Below, in pieces: positions 1 to 6,848 of a stretch of 9,472 nucleotides of DNA. Within the stretch, counting starts at the first letter, position 1. Each line of letters opens with the position of its first letter. Under the pieces are notes generated by a model, which was not told the DNA's origin, ran no database searches, and saw only the letters and a list, made by a program, of their open reading frames with translations. Source of the DNA: Clostridia bacterium (GTDB lineage Bacteria > Bacillota_A > Clostridia > Oscillospirales > CAG-272); contig JAFQLN010000191.1 of the NCBI GenBank assembly GCA_017414585.1, positions 1-9,472 of the forward strand, in the 5' to 3' direction. The position numbers and the translations under genes were made by a program.

Positions 1-60
1 ATACAGACGGATTGCCTTTTCCGTCAGTCCGCAGAATGCCGCAGCTTCCTTGATTTTCAT
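1..60 (-). CDS. MerR-family transcriptional regulator, N-terminal fragment
   Basis: Only the first 20 codons are inside the window; the gene continues off the left edge. The translated start (MKIKEAAAFCG, then LTEKAIRLY) matches the first helix-turn-helix of MerR-family activators, in which a short strand is followed by a helix and a recognition helix ending in the conserved R-x-Y pair. The start codon is supported by AAGGAGA at 68..74, seven bases upstream. MerR proteins are dimers that twist DNA at promoters with overlong spacers; the promoter in front of this gene has exactly that layout, so autoregulation is likely. The effector-binding C-terminal domain is not visible, so the signal (metal, drug, redox or other) cannot be named. 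The gene is divergent from the isomerase-like gene at 271, but that gene's promoter has an ordinary 17-bp spacer. Confidence 0.82.
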   Translation of the reverse strand, partial: MKIKEAAAFCGLTEKAIRLY

Positions 61-93
61 GCGCGAATCTCCTTTTTTCCGGTTATGGCTATC

Positions 94-124
94 AGTATAG
101 CATATTCCCCAGGGGAAGTGTCAA
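94..124 (-). promoter_or_regulatory. MerR-type promoter with 19-bp spacer and operator dyad
   Basis: On the minus strand a -35 box TTGACA (119..124) and a -10 box TATACT (94..99) are both near consensus but are separated by 19 bp (100..118) instead of 17. A TG dinucleotide one base before the -10 box makes it an extended -10. Inside the spacer lies the perfect 13-bp dyad TTCCCC-A-GGGGAA (105..117 on the plus strand). A 19 to 20 bp spacer enclosing a dyad is the hallmark of promoters controlled by MerR-family activators. The predicted RNA start is about 25 to 28 bases before the start codon of the MerR gene at 60, so this is most simply its own autoregulated promoter. Confidence 0.75.
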
Positions 125-214
125 GGTATTTTCAAAAATACGTGCTGCATACGTGCCGAAAAAGGATGGAACGGATACATTCCGCTTGACATGGGCTGAT
201 TCATCTCCATCCTC

Positions 215-243
215 TTGACGCAGGAGGACGGATGTGCTACAAT
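215..243 (+). promoter_or_regulatory. Sigma-A promoter of the isomerase-like gene
   Basis: TTGACG (215..220) is followed after exactly 17 bp by TACAAT (238..243), with TG at 235..236 giving an extended -10 (TGCTACAAT). The expected transcript start near 250 leaves a short leader of about 20 bases carrying the ribosome binding site at 261..265. The spacer is normal, so direct MerR-type activation is not suggested. Confidence 0.75.
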
Positions 244-270
244 GAAAAAAACACATGATCGGAGGATACT

Positions 271-1089
271 ATGAGAAAACTGGGAATATCAACTGTCGGC
301 GGGCATCCGGAGAATCCCGATATTTTCACACAGCTGCATACATTTGCCGAAGTCGGTTTTGACTGCTTCTTCACAGGCACGGGCGTGAACACTCCGATTG
401 CCGATGTGGTTTCATGGGCAGAGGAAGCCGCGCGGTGCGGACTGCTGTTTGAAACCATCCATGCGCCGTTCGGAAGCGTTAACGCGCTCTGGAAGGACGA
501 ACTCAGCGGGGATGAATGTCTGGAAAATATGAAGACCATTGTCCGCCAGTGCCATGCCGCCGGTGTCGATAAAATGATCATGCACGTTACCATCGGCAAT
601 ACCGCACCGGAAGTTTCCGAGGTCGGACTCGCGCGTTTCAAGAGACTCGAAGAATTCGCCGAAGGAAACGGCGTGCATCTCTGCTATGAGAATCTGGAAC
701 CGCTTCCGCATCTGCACGCAGTCATGAAACAGGCGGACGCATACCACGGCTTCTGCCTCGATATCGGACATAACTGCTGCTATACCCCGCATATTCCCAT
801 GATGGCACTGTACGGGGACAGAATTCTCTGCACGCACATCCACGATAACCGCGGCGTAACCCGTCCCGGCGATATCCACTACAGGGATGACAATCATCTC
901 CTGCCGTTTGACGGTGTTCTCGACTGGGAATGGTTTGCAAAGAACCTCTGCGCAACGGGATATGCCGGTCCGCTGACATTTGAGCTGTCGTGCTCTCCCC
1001 GGGAAGAATACCGCAGCGGAACATTCAGGGATTTTGCGGCGGAAGCCTTCAGCCGTGCGAAGAGAATCCGCGGCATGATGGAAGAATAA
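271..1089 (+). CDS. Sugar phosphate isomerase/epimerase-like TIM-barrel protein
   Basis: The 272-aa protein belongs by appearance to the xylose isomerase-like TIM-barrel superfamily (AP endonuclease family 2 fold), whose members isomerise or epimerise sugars, keto-sugars or inositol intermediates in the cytoplasm with a divalent metal. Supporting motifs are HAPFG (64..68), a strand ending in H105, YENLE with the probable metal ligand E140 (139..143), LDIGH with D164 and H167 (163..167), THIHDN with H189 and H191 (188..193), and the late FELS with E238 (237..240). These fit the family's Glu-Asp-His-Glu metal centre. Length is normal for the family. The start is fixed by GGAGG at 261..265, five bases before the ATG. 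The gene is monocistronic, lying between its own promoter and a terminator, with no kinase, transporter or sugar operon partner in view, so the substrate cannot be assigned. No truncation or frameshift is seen. Confidence 0.85.
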   Translation: MRKLGISTVGGHPENPDIFTQLHTFAEVGFDCFFTGTGVNTPIADVVSWAEEAARCGLLFETIHAPFGSVNALWKDELSGDECLENMKTIVRQCHAAGVDKMIMHVTIGNTAPEVSEVGLARFKRLEEFAEGNGVHLCYENLEPLPHLHAVMKQADAYHGFCLDIGHNCCYTPHIPMMALYGDRILCTHIHDNRGVTRPGDIHYRDDNHLLPFDGVLDWEWFAKNLCATGYAGPLTFELSCSPREEYRSGTFRDFAAEAFSRAKRIRGMMEE

Positions 1090-1100
1090 ACTGAATAGAT

Positions 1101-1142
1101 AAAGAGACAGGAAAACGATTACTTCGCAGTCCTGTCTCTTTT
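1101..1142. terminator. Bidirectional terminator between convergent genes
   Basis: A perfect 12-bp inverted repeat, AAAGAGACAGGA (1101..1112) and TCCTGTCTCTTT (1130..1141), encloses a 17-base loop. On the plus strand the stem ends in a short T run (1139..1142); on the minus strand it ends in TTTATCTATT. It sits 11 bp after the isomerase stop and 12 bp before the stop of the convergent aminotransferase, so it probably serves both transcripts. The U tracts are short, so efficiency may be moderate. Confidence 0.75.
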
Positions 1143-1153
1143 CAGATCCTTGT

Positions 1154-2410
1154 TTATTTTTCCGGATGGCGTTCACGCAGAACTTCAAAAGCATCCCGTG
1201 CGATATCAACCGTTTCGGCAATATCCGCGTCGGTGAGGGAAGCATTGATGAAGTGGTTGTGGTGATTCGTGAAGAATACGCCGCGCTTTACACATTCCGC
1301 AATCCATTCCTGATGCATCATCAGATTGTTGTCTTCCGCAAGACGCATATAGAACAGCGACGGTGCACCGGTGATCTTGAGATTGAAACCGTAGTCGGTT
1401 GCCGCCTTGATCAGCTCTCTCTTGAGTTTTGCACCTTTTTCAAGCAGAATCTGCGGGCAGTTGAGCCGCTTGAGCTTTTCGATGCACGCAATGCCAGCCG
1501 CGAAAGGAACCGCCGACATCCAGTAGCTGCCCGTGTAGGAGAGGGAGGACATCGTGTTTTTCAGAAATTCCTTGCCGCAGAGTGCGGAAACATTGTAGCC
1601 GTTGGCGAGTGCCTTGCAGAAGCAGATCATGTCCGCTTCAAAACCGAAGTAGTGGTCGCTGCCCGCAATGTCGAGACGGAAGCCGGCACGGACGTCGTCT
1701 ACGATCAGAACCGTGTCGTTGTCCGTACAGAGCTTGCGGACTTTCTTCCAGAAGCCTTCCGCCGGAAGCTCGTTGTCCACGAAATTGCCGTGCATATACG
1801 GCTGGGAGATGACCGCTGCGATTTCGCCCTTGTTTTCCGCAAAAACACGTTCGAGTGCAGCCGGATCGTTCCACGGAATGTAGAGATTGTGCATGACATC
1901 TTCTTCAATGATGCCGGCATAGTCGATTTTCTGTGTCCACGCCGCAACACCGTGGTAGTATCCCTTGAAGAAAACGATTTTCTTTCTGTGGGTGTACGCA
2001 CGTGCCGCCATGATAGCACCGGTGGTCACGTCGTTGCCGTTTTTCGCAAAGAACGCCCAGTCAGCGGATGCGACCGTTTCCACGAGCAGTTCCGCAAAGT
2101 CGATCATGGTAATGGACGGGGAGGTTGTGCAGTCGCCTTTTTCACGCTGTTTCGCCGCCGCTTCTTCGACATCGGGATCGTTGTAGCCGAGGATGTTCGG
2201 ACCGTATGCGCACATATAGTCAATGTACCGGTGACCGTCCACATCCCAGAAATAACTGCCCTGCGCACGGGAGGAAAACAGCGGGAATGCGTCAACGGGA
2301 ACGAAACAGCCTTCCGCCGGTCCGAGATGACCGTAAACGCCGGAGGGAATCACTTTCGCCGCGCGGGTGAACTGCTCTCTGGAAATCGGATGCGTAAAAG
2401 GTTCTCTCAT
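1154..2410 (-). CDS. Class III PLP aminotransferase, glutamate-1-semialdehyde aminomutase-like
   Basis: The 418-aa protein is a fold-type I PLP enzyme of aminotransferase class III, most like the glutamate-1-semialdehyde 2,1-aminomutase branch. The visible family pattern is: an N-terminal strand FWDVDGHRYIDY (54..65), the cofactor phosphate-binding region FAKNGNDVTT (121..130), GYYHG (150..154), the PLP ring-nitrogen aspartate in LIVDDVRAGFR (235..245, usual form DEVxTGFR), and the Schiff-base lysine K266 in CFCKALANGYN (263..273). Length is typical. The start is supported by GGAGG at 2421..2425, ten bases upstream. It is the last gene of the birA operon, 20 bp after the SCP2-like gene. No tetrapyrrole genes are nearby, so a hemL role is doubtful; enzymes of this branch also act on other amino acids and sugars. 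The reaction is an inference at class level only. Confidence 0.85.
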   Translation of the reverse strand: MREPFTHPISREQFTRAAKVIPSGVYGHLGPAEGCFVPVDAFPLFSSRAQGSYFWDVDGHRYIDYMCAYGPNILGYNDPDVEEAAAKQREKGDCTTSPSITMIDFAELLVETVASADWAFFAKNGNDVTTGAIMAARAYTHRKKIVFFKGYYHGVAAWTQKIDYAGIIEEDVMHNLYIPWNDPAALERVFAENKGEIAAVISQPYMHGNFVDNELPAEGFWKKVRKLCTDNDTVLIVDDVRAGFRLDIAGSDHYFGFEADMICFCKALANGYNVSALCGKEFLKNTMSSLSYTGSYWMSAVPFAAGIACIEKLKRLNCPQILLEKGAKLKRELIKAATDYGFNLKITGAPSLFYMRLAEDNNLMMHQEWIAECVKRGVFFTNHHNHFINASLTDADIAETVDIARDAFEVLRERHPEK

Positions 2411-2430
2411 AAATCATATTCCTCCGTTTG

Positions 2431-3192
2431 TTATCTCAAATACAGTTCTACGCGGGACAGGATGCGGTTGACGTTGTCGATCTGGGAAATCATGCCGCCG
2501 ATGCGTACAACACCGTCGCCGACAGCCGCCATGCTGTTGATTTTGTTGTCAAACAGATCGCGTGCGGTCTTGATATCAGCGAACTGCATATAGGACATGA
2601 TGTTCTTCGGCACCTTTTCCGAGAAAGTCAACACGTGGTTCTTAGCAATCAGTGCCGCGCTTGCTTCGCCGCAGATTTCGATTTTGACAGCTCCATCCAC
2701 GATATTCGACGCGCTGAACTGACCGATTTTGTCGTGATTGGCAATCTGTGCAATGGAAGATACGATCACGCGGAACATGATGCGGGTGCTTCGCTTCATG
2801 AATTCTTCGTCTTTAAGCTGTTCTTCGGTCGGACGCAGATATTCCTCCAGCAGTTTGGTCAGCTTCATGAATTTGCCGAGCAGGAAGGGAACTTTGGTCA
2901 GACCCTTGGTCGGAATCGGCGTAACGGTGCCGTTGACCATGCCGTTGAACTTTTCAGGGGAGGAGAAGGGGAGCTTGATTGCTGCGTCCGCGGTGCCGTC
3001 CTTGAGAATACAGCGTCCGCCGACAAAGGTGAGCGTGGCTTCGGGACCGTTCTTGACCGCAAAGCCGATCGAACAGCTCGATTTGCCGAGAATCTTGCGA
3101 GCTTCGGGCAGGAGTTCGCACAGAGTGACGATTCCGCCGAGCACACCGTACATATTGATGTATGCGAGAGTTTTCTGGTCGATGTTTGCCAT
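2431..3192 (-). CDS. Hypothetical protein with two SCP2-like repeats
   Basis: I do not recognise a named family with certainty. The 253-aa protein has no signal peptide, no clear membrane segment and no obvious catalytic motif. Residues 40..119 show a strand-rich stretch with GGRCILKDG (58..66), DAAIKL (69..74), then PEKFNGMVNGTV (79..90) and a final helix ending LLEEYL. This order resembles the SCP2 sterol/lipid-carrier fold, in which a beta sheet is followed by a 'helix-GKI' segment. Residues 168..252 look like a second copy: VKIEICG, a strand, FADIKTARDLFDNKIN (204..219), VVRIGGM (228..234) and a final helix ending RVELYL. A helical linker lies between. The start has GAGG at 3200..3203, seven bases before the ATG. 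It lies between birA (27-bp gap) and the aminotransferase (20-bp gap), suggesting co-transcription. A role in binding a lipid, acyl or other hydrophobic ligand is speculative. Confidence 0.7.
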   Translation of the reverse strand: MANIDQKTLAYINMYGVLGGIVTLCELLPEARKILGKSSCSIGFAVKNGPEATLTFVGGRCILKDGTADAAIKLPFSSPEKFNGMVNGTVTPIPTKGLTKVPFLLGKFMKLTKLLEEYLRPTEEQLKDEEFMKRSTRIMFRVIVSSIAQIANHDKIGQFSASNIVDGAVKIEICGEASAALIAKNHVLTFSEKVPKNIMSYMQFADIKTARDLFDNKINSMAAVGDGVVRIGGMISQIDNVNRILSRVELYLR

Positions 3193-3219
3193 ATGAGTGC
3201 CTCAGTTCCTAAAAATTCT

Positions 3220-3987
3220 TTATTGAATCCGCAAATGAATCTCCCCGCTGTCGAGAACAACCGTTTCATCTTCGCAGGCAACCAGCAGAGCGCCTGTTTC
3301 GCTGACGGATACTGCGGTGCCGGTGCGGGTGACACCGTTGCGCGTGAAGGTGATTTGTCTGCCGAGGACAACGGAACGCCGGGTATATTCGCCGATGTAA
3401 GCGGAAAAATCATACTTCCGGTCACGGAGTGTGAGCAGTTCGCGTACAGCAGCGGCACACAGCGCATCGCGCGGGCAGGTGTATCCGGCTTCGGCAAGGG
3501 AAACCGCCTGTACGGACGAATCGGTAATCGCCGGCGCTTCGGTCAGATTCACACCGATGCCGATGAGAAGCGTTTCGGACGTCATTTTTCTGTAGTCGTT
3601 CACGGATTCCACAAGGATGCCGCAGAGTTTTCTGCCGTTCAGGTAGAGATCGTTCACCCACTTGATGCCCGGGACAGCCCCGCATACCGACTCGACAGCC
3701 CGTGCCGTACAGACTGCCGCAGAAGAAGTTACGCCGAATGTTTCGGCAAGAGGCAGTCCGCAGGGGAGCGCGAGGGTCATGTACAGCCCGCCTGCCGGTG
3801 AATGAAAGGCTCGTCCCGTTCTGCCGCGTCCGCCGGTCTGCCGATCAGCGACAACAAGAAGGGGACGGGACAATCCTTCGGCTGCAAGGATGCGTGCGTC
3901 TGTGTTGGTGGAGACGGTTTCGGCTTTGTGGACAAGGTCCACATCGTATGATTTCAGCAGTTGATTCATTGGTTCGGAAATGTACAT
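3220..3987 (-). CDS. birA: Biotin-[acetyl-CoA-carboxylase] ligase, non-regulatory (class I) type
   Basis: BirA activates biotin with ATP and attaches it to the lysine of biotin carrier proteins such as the acetyl-CoA carboxylase subunit. The 255-aa protein carries the biotinyl-AMP loop GGRGRTGR (52..59), the KWVNDLYLNG segment (109..118, usual form KWPND), KLCGILVE (120..127), GIGVN (143..147) and a C-terminal SH3-like domain ending with SGEIHLR (247..253). It lacks the N-terminal winged-helix DNA-binding domain of the repressor-type BirA, so it is probably only an enzyme. The ATG at 3985..3987 is the first possible start, because an in-frame TAA lies just upstream; M7 (codon at 3967..3969) is the alternative. 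Neither has a visible Shine-Dalgarno sequence. It is the first gene of a three-gene operon. Confidence 0.93.
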   Translation of the reverse strand: MYISEPMNQLLKSYDVDLVHKAETVSTNTDARILAAEGLSRPLLVVADRQTGGRGRTGRAFHSPAGGLYMTLALPCGLPLAETFGVTSSAAVCTARAVESVCGAVPGIKWVNDLYLNGRKLCGILVESVNDYRKMTSETLLIGIGVNLTEAPAITDSSVQAVSLAEAGYTCPRDALCAAAVRELLTLRDRKYDFSAYIGEYTRRSVVLGRQITFTRNGVTRTGTAVSVSETGALLVACEDETVVLDSGEIHLRIQ

Positions 3988-4000
3988 AATTATTTATCAT

Positions 4001-4029
4001 ATTGTAGCAGATTTCATGTTTCTTGTCAA
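4001..4029 (-). promoter_or_regulatory. Sigma-A promoter of the birA operon, close to the start codon
   Basis: On the minus strand TTGACA (4024..4029) is followed after 17 bp by TACAAT (4001..4006), with TG one base before the -10 box, a near-perfect extended promoter. Transcription should begin around 3993..3996, only about 6 to 9 bases before the birA ATG at 3987, predicting a nearly leaderless mRNA. The same TGCTACAAT element appears in the promoter at 215..243. Confidence 0.75.
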
Positions 4030-4070
4030 TGTTTCGGCGAGAAAAGAGGAATATAATCGAAACACCGCGT

Positions 4071-6848
4071 TCAGACAATGATTTCGACAGTGCTTTCGCC
4101 GTTTTGTTTGGTGACAAGTATTTTTTTCCCTATCCGTTCCCGCAGAGATTCCACATGGGAAATGATACCGATCGAACGGCATGAGGTCGATTGACTGCCG
4201 GTCGATTGCACACAAGCCTGCGACTCCAGAACGCGCATGGCTTCATCGAGGGACTCCTCATCCAGAGAACCGAATCCCTCGTCAATGAACATCGCATCAA
4301 TTTTCACACCGCCAGCTTCCGCTTCCGTTTCATCGGAAAGAGCCAGTGCAAGCGCGAGGGAAGCTGTGAACATTTCGCCGCCGGAGAGGGATTTGACCGC
4401 ACGGACAGAGCCGTTGAAGTGGTCGATGACGTCGAGATCCAGCCCGGACTGCTTCTGGTTTCCCGCATTTTTCCGGCGCATCAGCTCGTATCTGCCATCG
4501 GACATCTGCATCAGCCGGATATTGGCACGGCGGATGATCCGTTCAAACAGACGCATCTGCCAGAAGGTTTCAAGCATGATTTTTTCTTTGCCGTTGACCG
4601 TGCCGTTGGCAGTGTCGGAGATTGCGGCGTACATGACAACGCTTTTTTCGGCATTGCGAAGCTGTTCCAGCGTTTCCGACAGGAGTTTTTTGGCAGAGCG
4701 GTTTTTCTCGAGCATAGCGGTCAGGCACAGCTTTTCGGCGGCAAGCGCTTCCATCGCAGTTTCCGCTTCACCGCACTGTACTTTCAGCTCGTTGTACGAA
4801 GACGCAATGCTTCCTTCCAGCTGCCGGCGGAGGGTGTCAAGTGCGGCGCGGGATGACTGGAGATTCTTTTCACTTTCGATGCGCTGTTTCTGTGTCCGTT
4901 CCTCTTCGGCGAGAAGCTGTTCGGCAAGGGAGACTGCGGTACGGATTTCTTTTTCAAGCGATGCTCTGTCCGCGAAGGGGAGCCGTTCGGCAAGCGTGCG
5001 GCACTGTTCCGTCTTTTCCTGTATCAGGGCAGTTTTTTCTGCTGTTTTCGCGTGAAGCGTGCGTTCGTTGAGCCGTTCGTTTTCGAGAAGATCGGCATAC
5101 CGCTTCCGCTTTTCGGCGGCAGTTTCCGCTTCGCTGAGCAGTTTTTCGTATTCCCGGATCTGCGTGGTGAGTGCATCGGCGGATTCGGACAGCTCGCACA
5201 GACGTTTTTCGAGAAAAGTGGCGGTCTGTATCCGGTCGCCTTGGGGCTGAGAAAGGGCAGCGCATTCTGCTGCAACATCCCGGCTGAGCTGTTCGGCTGT
5301 GCTTTGTGCACTTCCTGCCTGCAGAGCAAGTTTTTCGGCTTTTTCAGCGGCGGCATCGCTTTGGCTGCGGAGAAGATCGAGCTTTTCGCGGGTGATGCCG
5401 GATGCATCTTCGGGAGCCGGAGCGGGGTGTACTGTGGATCCGCAGACCGGACAGGGCATTCCCTCTTCGAGATTTTTCGCCAGAACGCCGGCGATACCGT
5501 CAAAATATGCACGCATTCCATCCGTGTGCCGCTGACGAATTTCGGTGAGTGCGGTGAGTGCGGCGGCATAGGCATTTTTCGTTTCGGCGCATTGTTTTTC
5601 CGCTGTATGCCAGCTTCGGATTTTTTCCAGCAGGGAACGGATTTTTTCTTCCTGTGCACGGAGTGCGGTCAGTTCGGTTTCGGCGCGGTGCAGGCTGTCG
5701 GCTGCTGTGCGGGACGCGGTGAGAATTGCTTCGTTCCGGCGGATTTCTTCTTCGGCGGCGGCAATCCGGCGCGCAGTTTTTTTCTGCTGTTCTTCTGCCT
5801 GTGCGCGCGCTTTTTCCTCTTCGGCAAGGGAGCGTTTGAGCGCGTCAAGAGTATCATATTCGCCGAGGAGCGAGCGCAGGGAAACCGCTTTTTCCGTCAG
5901 TGCGGCTGCTCTGGTACGATGATCGGCTGTCTCTTCCGCTTTCCGTACCGCGTCCGCACAGGCTTCGGCGGCTTTGTCACAGCGGAGCGCGGCGGCTTCT
6001 TCTTCTTTTTCAAGCTGACGGTCGTTTTCGGCACGGCTGAGCAGGGTGCGCAGTTCTCCGGCACGGACGGACAGTACATTCTGCTCATTCCGGCAGGCAT
6101 CAATTGCGGCTTGGGCGGCAGTTTCGTATTCTGCCAGTGCGTCAAGGAGGACGGGAGGCTCGACATACGGCACTTTTTCGAGCAGTCCGCGGACAGTTTC
6201 ATCCCCCCCTTCGATCATGGATGCATACCGCACAGCATTCTGACGCAGAGCAGATGCTGCCGTTTCCGCTTTTTTATATTCCAGTTTGGCATTCTCGGAA
6301 AAAAGCCGGAACAGATCCGTGGAAAAAATATTGCGCAGGATCAGAAGACGGTCCTTGGTTTCTGCGGTAAGCAGTTCGCGGAATTCCCCCTGTGCAATCA
6401 TGACGGTACGGCGGAAGCGTTCGCGGTCAAGACCGATCAGATCGCTGACAGCCGCAGTGACATCGCGGTGCTTGGTGACTGTCCGTCCGTCGGGGAAGGA
6501 GAGCCATGCTTCCGAGGATTTTTCTTCGGTGAGCACGCCTTTTTTCAGCTTTTCCCGACCCCATTCGCGGTAAACCGTGTAGATGCTTCCGTGATTCTCG
6601 AAGGTTAGCTTCACATACGTGACATCCTCCGGACGCGCATATTTGCTGCGGAGCATGGAGGTTTCACGGGTATTGCCGCTCGGTTCCCCGTACAGTGCAT
6701 AGGTGATGGCGTCAAACAGCATGGTTTTTCCGGAACCGGTATTGCCGCAGATCAGATAGAGTCCGCTGTCCGTAACGGAGGCAAGCGGAAGTGTTGTTTC
6801 GCGTACATAGGGGCCGAACGCCTGCATGGTAAGTTCAAGCGGTCGCAT
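4071..6848 (-). CDS. sbcC: Exonuclease subunit SbcC (Rad50-like ATPase)
   Basis: SbcC is the ABC-type ATPase of the SbcCD complex, which with SbcD degrades DNA ends and cleaves hairpins formed by palindromes. The 925-aa protein shows Walker A GNTGSGKT (35..42), the Q-loop MIAQGEF (150..156), two long coiled-coil arms (about 165..460 and 475..780) around the zinc hook CPVC (466..469), the ABC signature SLSGGE (820..825), Walker B plus D-loop in AMFIDEGFGSLD (852..863), and the switch histidine in GIISHV (894..899). The start chosen is 6848, not the in-frame ATG at 6875, because MRPLELTMQAFGPY is the standard SbcC beginning and AGGAGG (6855..6860) lies six bases upstream. It overlaps the end of sbcD by 14 nt, indicating translational coupling. 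An oddity is a segment about nine residues longer than I expect between D-loop and H-loop, containing a repeated QST-GS-QST. Confidence 0.95.
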   Translation of the reverse strand: MRPLELTMQAFGPYVRETTLPLASVTDSGLYLICGNTGSGKTMLFDAITYALYGEPSGNTRETSMLRSKYARPEDVTYVKLTFENHGSIYTVYREWGREKLKKGVLTEEKSSEAWLSFPDGRTVTKHRDVTAAVSDLIGLDRERFRRTVMIAQGEFRELLTAETKDRLLILRNIFSTDLFRLFSENAKLEYKKAETAASALRQNAVRYASMIEGGDETVRGLLEKVPYVEPPVLLDALAEYETAAQAAIDACRNEQNVLSVRAGELRTLLSRAENDRQLEKEEEAAALRCDKAAEACADAVRKAEETADHRTRAAALTEKAVSLRSLLGEYDTLDALKRSLAEEEKARAQAEEQQKKTARRIAAAEEEIRRNEAILTASRTAADSLHRAETELTALRAQEEKIRSLLEKIRSWHTAEKQCAETKNAYAAALTALTEIRQRHTDGMRAYFDGIAGVLAKNLEEGMPCPVCGSTVHPAPAPEDASGITREKLDLLRSQSDAAAEKAEKLALQAGSAQSTAEQLSRDVAAECAALSQPQGDRIQTATFLEKRLCELSESADALTTQIREYEKLLSEAETAAEKRKRYADLLENERLNERTLHAKTAEKTALIQEKTEQCRTLAERLPFADRASLEKEIRTAVSLAEQLLAEEERTQKQRIESEKNLQSSRAALDTLRRQLEGSIASSYNELKVQCGEAETAMEALAAEKLCLTAMLEKNRSAKKLLSETLEQLRNAEKSVVMYAAISDTANGTVNGKEKIMLETFWQMRLFERIIRRANIRLMQMSDGRYELMRRKNAGNQKQSGLDLDVIDHFNGSVRAVKSLSGGEMFTASLALALALSDETEAEAGGVKIDAMFIDEGFGSLDEESLDEAMRVLESQACVQSTGSQSTSCRSIGIISHVESLRERIGKKILVTKQNGESTVEIIV

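Noticed and set aside
186..214. A second TTGACA (186..191) upstream of the isomerase-like gene as an alternative -35 box
   Set aside because: No -10-like hexamer lies 16 to 18 bp downstream, whereas the box at 215 pairs perfectly with TACAAT at 238.
1166..3801. Long plus-strand open frames (475 and 457 codons) opposite the aminotransferase, SCP2-like and birA genes
   Set aside because: They are antisense shadows of genes with recognisable motifs and proper ribosome binding sites, and their products are rich in His, Arg and Phe without any domain.
4030..4064. Inverted repeat TGTTTCG/CGAAACA after the sbcC stop as a terminator
   Set aside because: Seven-base arms with a 21-base loop and no T run; too weak. 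It also runs up to the birA promoter, so sbcC may partly read through into birA.
5052..6608. 518-codon open frame on the plus strand opposite sbcC
   Set aside because: It lies entirely antisense to a well-supported sbcC with all motifs intact, its product is low-complexity Phe- and Gly-rich sequence, and no ribosome binding site or family motif is seen. It arises from the codon bias of sbcC.
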